From Salminus brasiliensis (lineage: Eukaryota; Chordata; Actinopteri; Characiformes; Bryconidae): a stretch of DNA of 64,000 nt. Under the pieces are notes generated by a model, which saw only the letters and a list, made by a program, of their open reading frames with translations, searched no databases and had not been told where the DNA came from. The stretch covers positions 10,005,449-10,069,448 of the forward strand of contig NC_132891.1 in NCBI RefSeq assembly GCF_030463535.1, read 5' to 3'. Made by a program: the position numbers and the translations under genes. How positions within the stretch are numbered: position 1 is the stretch's first letter; each line of letters opens with the position of its first letter. This document shows, in pieces, positions 58,001-64,000 of this stretch.

Positions 58001-61000
58001 TCCAGAATTTGAGTAAAATAAATGATATTGGGCAGAAATAAAATCTACCTTTGGCAGATACACTATATGGACAAAAGTATTGGCACACCATTTATTTGCG
58101 AAATTAAGAGCAATCAACGGTGGAGCACCATCAATACAGAGAACATAGTTTCACTGCTCCGCAGCTCAATGCTGGGAGGCTTCATATTCCTCTAGCCCAC
58201 ACCTGGCAGTAGGCTCGGTGCTAATAGGTTCATGATTATCTGCTTTGGGGAATCCTATTCTATTGGCTGTACTTCTCTACAGAGACTACACAATCTGTGT
58301 CCGTGTAAATGGATGCAACTCAAAGTACACATAAAATGTATTTGCTTTTTGTATCAAAGCGGCAAAAAAAGTTATTATCAGAGCCATGTTACTTACGTTT
58401 CATACTTCTGTCTCCTTCCCCAGGCGACAGATCTTCGGGGACAATATCATAGACGTGCCGGTGAAATCTTATCCACAGTTACTGTTTGAAGAGGTACCTT
58501 TTTTGCCCACGTACTGAAATAAAACTGTATTCAAATTCATATTAAAGCTCTTAGTGAAGTCATAGTTTCATTAGACCTTGTTTTGGAAAGATCGGGAATA
58601 GGGCTGGGCGATATAGTAAAAATATTCTATTACAATATTTAAAGACATTTTCATGATGCACAATATTTAACTTGATTTTTGACTCAGTTCACCAGTAGTA
58701 GCAGATTTTTAAATGCTGTTATCCAAACAGTATGTCATGCTTAATGCAGTGATTTTTACTTCTGCACATATTGTGTATAACAAAGTTTATCACATTATGA
58801 TGAATTATTATCATATTGCCATCTCAGTCAAAAAGCTCTTTCCATAAGGAAGCCAAGTAGATTAGTTCACAGTTGCAGTCACATCTATTCAACCCCCAAT
58901 TGCAGATTGGGTTTATTAGCAAAATTTGCAAACATTCAGCTGAAACAAGAATAATTTATATAGCTCAACACAACTAATATAACCAGAGCTTCCTCCCAAA
59001 TTCACCACTTCTTTCATTTATTCAGCTCCTTCATGACAAACGTCTGTAGTATTTAGTAGAGCACCCTTTTGCTGTTATGACCTACTGCCAACATGATGCA
59101 TAGCCAAACACCAACGTCTGGCAGCATTCCTGAAAAATCTTAACCCATTCCTCATGGGCAATGACCTCCAGTTCACTAATATTCCTGTGTTTGCTGCTGC
59201 AACCGCCTTCTTCAAATCCCACCAAAGATTTTCGATTGGGGTTTAAATCAGGTGACTGTGATGGCCACGCCAGAATGTTTCAGGACTTCTTCTGAAATCA
59301 AGCCTTGGTGGACTTTGAGGTATTCTTGGGATCATTGTCCTGTTGGAAGGTCCAGTGACGCCCAAACTCACAGAAGACATGATGTTTTCTCCTAGGATTT
59401 CCTAAAACTTGATTAAATCAATCTTGCCCTGCATACGCTGCAGCTTTCCAGTGCCAGACAGCAGCTCTAGAGCATCACAAGCCACAACCATGCTTCACAG
59501 GGTGTTCTTTTTAGCGCATGCTTCATTCTTCCCCCTCTAGATATAACGCTGGGCCATAGGCCTGAAAAGTTCCAGTTGTTTCATACAGAACAGAAAACCT
59601 TGTGAATTTAAGTAATACACTTATTTTGCAGTGTAGGTTGAATAACTTTTGACTGTAACTGTTAGAAGTTGATCTGTGCACAGCTATCTTTCACTGAACT
59701 TTGTACTTTAAGATTTTGTTAATTCTCCCCATTGTTGATTTTCTCCAGGTTCTCAACCCATTCTACGTGTTTCAAGTGTTTAGTATCATCCTGTGGATGT
59801 CGGATAAATACTACTATTATGCTGTTTGCATCTTCATCATATCGTTCATATCCATAGCTGTGTCCCTTTATGAAATCAAGAAGGTATGTGAATGTTTTGT
59901 AGTCATTCTGCACCTTTTATCACAATAAATACTTTGTTTCTAAAGTTTTCTAAAGTATTAATTTAATATAATTTAATACATTTAATCTATATAAATATAT
60001 AATTTATAAGTTTATATATATAAAATATATAAGTTTATATAAATATATTATTTTTATTTATTGCTTTTATTGTTTTATTATACAAGACATTGAATAAACA
60101 AACACATTGGTGCACCACAATGAGACTGAGGGGGAAAAAAAGGAAAAGAATAACAAACAAATAAAATAAATAGTTAAATTTCTTTAAATTAAAGTATCTT
60201 TAATTGAGGCTGCAATTTCTTTAAATCGAAATTGATTTATTAAATTGATGGAATGGGAATGATTTATTATTTTGAGGGAACAATCGAGGGGACATTGTAA
60301 GTCCTAATTTTTTTTTTTTTACCTTGATACTTTAGGGGCTCTGTATAGAAAAATTGGCTTGCCACAGTTATCTTCTGTTACATTTGTCATCAGTTTATCA
60401 TCACTGTAATATGACCCCCACTTCCTTTTCCCCAAAAATTGTGACATTGTGTATGCACTGTATAATAAATTGACCAGCAGAAATGGCACAGAATTAATAG
60501 GAACAAAATCTTGTTACCTGATTGTTGTTGTTTTTAAAGTGTAAGTATTTTCTTACAACAATAACAGTATTCATGAAGAAACCTTTGCCTTGTGTGAATC
60601 TGCAGCAAAGTACCACTCTCCGCCAGATGGCCCAGCTGATTGTGAATGTGACTGTACGCAGAGCCTCTGGAGGTAAGGTTTGTTATGTAATGCTAAAGCT
60701 GTGAGCAGGCCAAACGAGGCTACTATTGAAGTGTGACGTCACACAAGCTTTTAAAAAAACACCACGTTATTTAGTTGATTTTAAATGAAAAGGTAGCAAG
60801 ATTTCAGAATAGCAAACGACACATTCTTCAGTAGTTGGAGGTCAATTTGTCAGAGGTCTATGTTTAGTGGGGCTGGGTTCTGCCAAGAGCTGGGCAATAT
60901 GACGATATTTTATTGTATCATGATACATTTTGTTAGGATGATAACAATATATGCTTTTTTAAGCATATCGAGGATACTGTTAGTGCTTAATAAACACTGA

Positions 61001-63871
61001 TCAGCTGCAGGTTTCATTACTAACAGTGTAATTAGACTGGTTTAATTAGATGAAGTGCAGCAGATGTTGAATATAAGTTACTGTAGTCAGTACAGGAGAG
61101 TAGTTTTTAAGGATCTGTCGCTACTGATGTTTTTAGTCTGTGATTACGTGTATCGTGATAAATATTATGTATAGCAAAAAAAAATCAGGATCTAGTATTT
61201 TTACCAAATGGGCTGCCATAGCATGGCTTAACCTGTGCTCTGACCCAGGCTTATGCAAAGGGAAGGATTCCATTGTTCCAAGTAGTAGTATTTGTTTTTT
61301 TGATTTTATATATATTTTTTGATTGTGTACTTGACTGAGGAACATAATTCTCTGGTTTATTACAACTATTTCATTTAAAAGCCATATCTGATTTAGCTAG
61401 AGCATGACGTTACTTCTCTTATTTTGTTTATACATAACATTTGAATAGTAGTACATACCAAATAATTCATGAATTGAGCATTTTAGGTTGTACTTTAATG
61501 TATAAATAGTGAGGATATGACTTTGATTATTTGTGTAATGTTGAAAAGAAAATGTAATTTGTCAAGCCTGTTTACAATCCAGTTATTTTGCCTCAGAATG
61601 ATTCACATATTATATAATATAACATGAATCAAATATTAGAGTTTTAACACTGTAACAAAAACACAAATTATTCCAAGTCTTACTGGAAAGCGTCACTATC
61701 CTCTAGTTGTGTCCTCTCAGTGTGATGTGAGCTTATAGCTTTTCCCTGACTTACTTCCCCGGGTTTGGCTTTCTTGACTGTTAATGGTTTGGTTTAATAC
61801 ATGTCAAGTTTGAGCTCTCCTCCGGGTACTGGCATTTGAAAAGCCATGATTAGGAGGCCTATTAGCAACCAGTATTCCTGTATAACTGGTCTGGAGGTGG
61901 TGAGCTGCTCTCCAGTATTAATTAGTGGTATGTAAATGTTGTGTTGAGCCAGCATTTGAATTTTCTCATTGCGTGTATGATTCTATCTAGAGGAAGAGTG
62001 CGTGAGTTCAGTGGAGTTGGTGCCGGGAGACTGCATAGTGATCCCAACTGAGGGTCTGCTGCTGCCATGTGACGCTGCCCTGCTGGCCGGGGAATGCATG
62101 GTCAATGAAAGCATGCTGACTGGTGAGAAAATACAAGTACTCTTATTGTACGCAGGTTGTTACTGTTATTGTTTCCGCTGGGTTTAATTTTTTTTCAGTA
62201 AAAATCATATTTGGCAGCACAGGGCAATAAAGAAGCATCACACATAAGACAAGTGGCCTGTGTAAGTTTAGCAAAATGAACTCTTTGTAGTGAACGCACT
62301 TTCTCTTTCCACTTCACCACTCACTGTCAGGTGAGAGTGTACCTGTGATGAAGACCCCATTGTCCGTCTCTGAGGAAGCATACAGCCCTGAACCTCAGCG
62401 CAGACACACACTGTTCTGTGGTACACAGATCATCCAGGCCAGGGGGGGTTGTCCTGGAGGGAAGGGGGCAGTAGCTGTTGTCACCCGCACAGGTAATTCA
62501 TAAAGTAAATACTGATGTCTCCAGGAAACATGCAACTGAAAGTGAGCCTGTTTCTCAGATATCCATGCTGATGAGTAGGTTCTACTTGCAAACGCATGGT
62601 GATTTACAACCATTTCTCTTTCTCAGGGTTTTTCACTGCTAAAGGTGACCTGGTCAGCTCCATCCTTTACCCACAACCACTTAATTTCCGTTTCTATCAG
62701 GATGCCATAAAGTTCCTGCTATTCTTAGGAGGCCTGGGTAAAATGATATATTCACTGTTTTATATATTATATATATTCACACCCCATGAAAACATTGAAC
62801 AATATTGGGAGTTTAAGGTAATATAACTAAACCAATAAAACTGAAGAAATATCTTTTTAAATAAAAATTGTGAAATTAGATTAGTGAGTGTTATTACTAT
62901 GTTGAGATCCAAAAACAATAAACTCTGAGGCCTCCAGAAAGAAGGTTGTAGATGCATATGCTCTCAGAACCGTCAGCTGTTCCACTGTCCACTAAATCAT
63001 TTACAAGCAAAATAACTGCCAGCATGGCCAGGTCAGGCTGTCCTAGCACGGTCAGCCCAAGAGCAGACTGCAAGATGTGTAAAGACGTCTCACAGGATGT
63101 CAAAGTACTTGCGTCCACCATTAGAAAGAGACTTCTACAGAGAGCTCATATATGATTTTAAATTTAGCCATTTTAAACAGTAATTAATGTGGGGGTGTCA
63201 ACTTTTCTCCACACAATAGAATTGCATTTCATTTAATTATATTTTACAAATATTATAAAGCCATTTCTTTGGCTGGGTTGTATATGCTTAGTTATATTAC
63301 CTCCATCTCTCAATATTGTTGAAATGAAGATCAAATGTCCATAGGTTTTTATGAAGAGGGGTGGTTTTGTGATGACATATGGTCTTAAGAGACTAACCAC
63401 ATGAATGTCCTTGTATTGCAGCTTTGATTGGCACAATATACAGCGCAGTAATGCTTTATAGGAGCAATGTAAGTAAGACTACCACTAATCGATAAATACT
63501 ACTGTTTGATATAAATGGTGAAATCCAGATGCTGAACTGTAGCCGTGACCATTATTCTCTTTTCACTGCTTAGTTCTTGTTAATATGTCGATGCTGTATC
63601 TGATATTACAAATAATTTGTTCCCAGTACAACCAATGATAACCAGCTTTTTTTTTCTTTTTTTTTTTTTTTTTAACCATCAGACCACTTGGGCAGAGCTT
63701 GTTATCCGATCCCTGGATATCGTGACCATTGTGGTGCCACCTGCTCTCCCTGCTGCCATAACCACAGGCACTATCTATGCTCAGCACCGCCTCAAAAAAC
63801 AAGGAGTGTTCTGCATAAGCCCCCCTCGGATCAACATCTGCGGAAAGATCTCTCTCTTCTGCTTTGACAAG
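49075..63871 (+). CDS. atp13a2: P5B-type ATPase ATP13A2, 5' part (15 exons, 493 codons; continues past the edge)
   Basis: Exons: 49075-49087, 53283-53380, 54861-55028, 55132-55190, 57452-57521, 57609-57688, 57772-57849, 58424-58493, 59749-59883, 60606-60672, 61991-62122, 62331-62492, 62627-62737, 63422-63468, 63683-63871. Phases agree at every join. The product has a membrane-inserted Ma segment (about 50-68), M1-M2 (about 216-253), the actuator-domain TGES motif (323-326), M3 and M4 with the P5B signature PPALP (449-453), and ends CFDK with the phosphorylated Asp at 492. Human ATP13A2 (PARK9) exports polyamines from lysosomes; loss causes Kufor-Rakeb parkinsonism. [10 protein letters not shown] and [12 protein letters not shown] favour ATP13A2 over ATP13A3. 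The 3' half, with the ATP-binding and C-terminal membrane parts, lies outside the window. Confidence 0.93.
49405..50275 (+). repeat. 15-bp minisatellite with higher-order spacing, about 58 units
   Basis: Unit gagcttgactttcct and variants repeat without any change of phase. A variant unit (gagcaagtcttttag) recurs at 49471, 49621, 49771, 49846, 49951, 50041, 50116 and 50221, always a multiple of 15 bp apart (10, 10, 5, 7, 6, 5, 7 units). Because 15 is a multiple of 3, long open frames appear on both strands (289 and 195 aa); these are by-products. It lies in atp13a2 intron 1. Confidence 0.95.
50276..50480 (+). repeat. Decayed edge of the 15-bp minisatellite
   Basis: Words gcttgactttactga, gaagcttgactttaaga and gcttgactttcctgagc continue the array out of strict phase. 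A longer word, ttttgggaacctggctt, occurs near 50333 and 50399. Confidence 0.75.
52030..52460 (+). mobile_element. 3' end of a non-LTR retrotransposon (LINE)
   Basis: From about 52060 one frame reads [20 protein letters not shown] and [13 protein letters not shown], typical of the C-terminal end of a LINE reverse-transcriptase protein. A 3' UTR follows and ends gcgggactaataaaggacta with a (tctta)n pentamer tail, as 5'-truncated LINE copies do. Clade not determined. Confidence 0.8.
53283..53380 (+). CDS. atp13a2: atp13a2 exon 2
   Basis: Encodes [20 protein letters not shown] then [12 protein letters not shown], a variable cytosolic N-terminus. Bounded by ctacag and gtacga. Confidence 0.72.
53990..54520 (+). 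mobile_element. Degenerate Tc1-like transposon
   Basis: A broken frame includes QQDNDTAHK and later [12 protein letters not shown], resembling the Tc1 catalytic motif and C-terminus. Stops and frameshifts are frequent. Terminal repeats were not resolved. Confidence 0.6.
54861..55028 (+). CDS. atp13a2: atp13a2 exon 3 (Ma segment)
   Basis: Encodes [40 protein letters not shown] and [15 protein letters not shown]. The pattern of a hydrophobic hairpin followed by W.P and a Cys-rich turn is shared with human ATP13A2. Confidence 0.9.
55132..55190 (+). CDS. atp13a2: atp13a2 exon 4
   Basis: Encodes [19 protein letters not shown]. Bounded by tatag and gtaaga. Confidence 0.85.
56820..57045 (+). mobile_element. 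MITE of the 'ggttct / agaacc' family
   Basis: Contains gaagaaccacttgtggttcc, aaaaggttctgctctacta, aatggttcctaatggaacc and a tttttaagagtgaatg end. Confidence 0.6.
57452..57521 (+). CDS. atp13a2: atp13a2 exon 5
   Basis: Encodes [20 protein letters not shown] and KEQ, aligning with the human region ending AQLHKSEE. It ends on a codon boundary. Confidence 0.87.
57609..57688 (+). CDS. atp13a2: atp13a2 exon 6
   Basis: Encodes [20 protein letters not shown] and GAFCRV; compare the human pattern RYYLFQGQRYIW. Confidence 0.92.
57772..57849 (+). CDS. atp13a2: atp13a2 exon 7
   Basis: Encodes [20 protein letters not shown] then ADQSS. The donor gtctaa is weak, but the phase fits exon 8 exactly. Confidence 0.87.
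58061..58335 (+). mobile_element. Truncated Tc1/mariner-like MITE
   Basis: Left end tacactatatggacaaaagt and attggcacacc, with gagcaccatcaatacagaga and ttctctacagagactacaca matching the 27.67 kb copy. The right terminus is missing. It lies about 90 bp before atp13a2 exon 8. Confidence 0.75.
58424..58493 (+). CDS. atp13a2: atp13a2 exon 8
   Basis: Encodes [20 protein letters not shown] and FEE, the entry into M1. A truncated MITE ends about 90 bp upstream. Confidence 0.93.
58598..58820 (+). repeat. 'gggctgggcgatat' repeat
   Basis: Starts gggctgggcgatatagtaaa and carries cacaatatt and tatcacattatgatgaatta, a word pattern shared with 60890-61190. Confidence 0.6.
58868..59662 (-). mobile_element. 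Tc1-like transposon with decayed transposase
   Basis: Inverted ends: cagttgcagtcacatctatt-caaccc on the left and the reverse of cagttacagtcaaaagttat-tcaacc on the right. On the minus strand the broken frame gives [15 protein letters not shown] and [20 protein letters not shown] split over frames, the Tc1 DDE signature region. Several stops make it inactive. It ends about 90 bp before atp13a2 exon 9. Confidence 0.85.
59749..59883 (+). CDS. atp13a2: atp13a2 exon 9 (M1-M2)
   Basis: Encodes [20 protein letters not shown], then [20 protein letters not shown] and YEIKK. Highly conserved in P5B pumps. Confidence 0.95.
60606..60672 (+). CDS. atp13a2: atp13a2 exon 10
   Basis: Encodes [20 protein letters not shown] and SG, the start of the actuator domain. 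Confidence 0.92.
60885..61190 (+). repeat. 'gctgggcaatatgacgatat' repeat
   Basis: Begins gagctgggcaatatgacgat and ends near gtatcgtgataaatattatg; inside is taataaacactgatcagctg. Same family as 58598-58820 by terminal words. Confidence 0.6.
61991..62122 (+). CDS. atp13a2: atp13a2 exon 11 (actuator domain)
   Basis: Encodes [39 protein letters not shown] and the first base of the TGES glycine. Confidence 0.95.
62331..62492 (+). CDS. atp13a2: atp13a2 exon 12 (actuator domain)
   Basis: Completes TGES with [20 protein letters not shown], then [17 protein letters not shown] and VAVVTRT. Confidence 0.95.
62627..62737 (+). CDS. atp13a2: atp13a2 exon 13 (start of M3)
   Basis: Encodes [20 protein letters not shown], then [17 protein letters not shown]. 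Confidence 0.95.
63422..63468 (+). CDS. atp13a2: atp13a2 exon 14 (end of M3)
   Basis: A small 47-nt exon encoding [15 protein letters not shown], bounded by ttgcag and gtaagt. Confidence 0.9.
63645..63674. repeat. Poly-T tract before atp13a2 exon 15
   Basis: Nearly 28 T with one C, ending 8 bp before the exon 15 acceptor, so it serves as an extended polypyrimidine tract. Confidence 0.9.
63683..63871 (+). CDS. atp13a2: atp13a2 exon 15 (M4 and catalytic Asp)
   Basis: Encodes [40 protein letters not shown], and [21 protein letters not shown]. The intron falls between the DK and TGT of the P-type signature. Confidence 0.95.
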
Positions 63872-64000
63872 GTGAGGGAAGAGCGTGGTAGGATGGGGAC
63901 CTCCCCTGATGCCTGTTCTGCTACTGGATGCACGTTAGGCCCTTTTGTTTGTTAATATATCTCTAAATGCTGGGTCTACGTCTTCTGTGTCTAAAGAACC

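Overview
The window is vertebrate nuclear DNA, almost certainly from a ray-finned fish. Genes are split into short exons with GT-AG introns. Intergenic DNA and introns are dense with teleost-type Tc1/mariner and hAT relics, tRNA-derived SINEs and microsatellites. The exact species cannot be told from the sequence; an ostariophysan fish is my guess from the SINE and Tc1 families.

Four protein-coding genes could be rebuilt exon by exon, with splice sites and reading phase that agree at every junction. (1) vwa1 (+, coding 2443-14198, 6 exons, 519 aa) is a secreted matrix protein with one VWA domain and, unusually, three fibronectin type III domains. (2) otud3 (-, coding 16663-19510, 7 exons, 358 aa) is an OTU-family deubiquitinase. 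It is tail-to-tail with vwa1 and seems to lack the UBA-like segment of the human protein. (3) tmem240 (+, coding 26061-38914, 4 exons, 175 aa) is a small two-segment membrane protein of the nervous system. (4) atp13a2 (+, 49075 to beyond the right edge) is a P5B-type lysosomal polyamine-transporting ATPase. Fifteen exons (493 codons) are present, and the last one ends right after the catalytic Asp-Lys.

Region by region: 1-2.05 kb is repeat-rich intergenic DNA. 2.05-15.2 kb is vwa1 with long repeat-filled introns. 15.2-20.45 kb is otud3 and its promoter. 20.45-25.1 kb is intergenic, with microsatellites, a nested pair of SINEs and a 62-64 bp tandem repeat. 25.1-39.65 kb is tmem240 with a GC-rich leader and an 8.4 kb last intron. 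39.65-48.8 kb is a gene desert with a local repeat family, a SINE, a hAT MITE and nested transposons. 48.8-64 kb is the 5' half of atp13a2, whose first intron holds a striking 15-bp-phased minisatellite of nearly 0.9 kb.

The genes do not form an operon-like unit. As I recall the human map, all four orthologues lie on chromosome arm 1p36 (VWA1 and TMEM240 in 1p36.33, OTUD3 and ATP13A2 in 1p36.13), so the window looks like a compact rearranged piece of that ancestral block. I saw no CRISPR array, true tRNA or rRNA gene, virus or undescribed gene system. The best candidates for novelty are the minisatellite, the domain changes in vwa1 and otud3, and several local repeat families.
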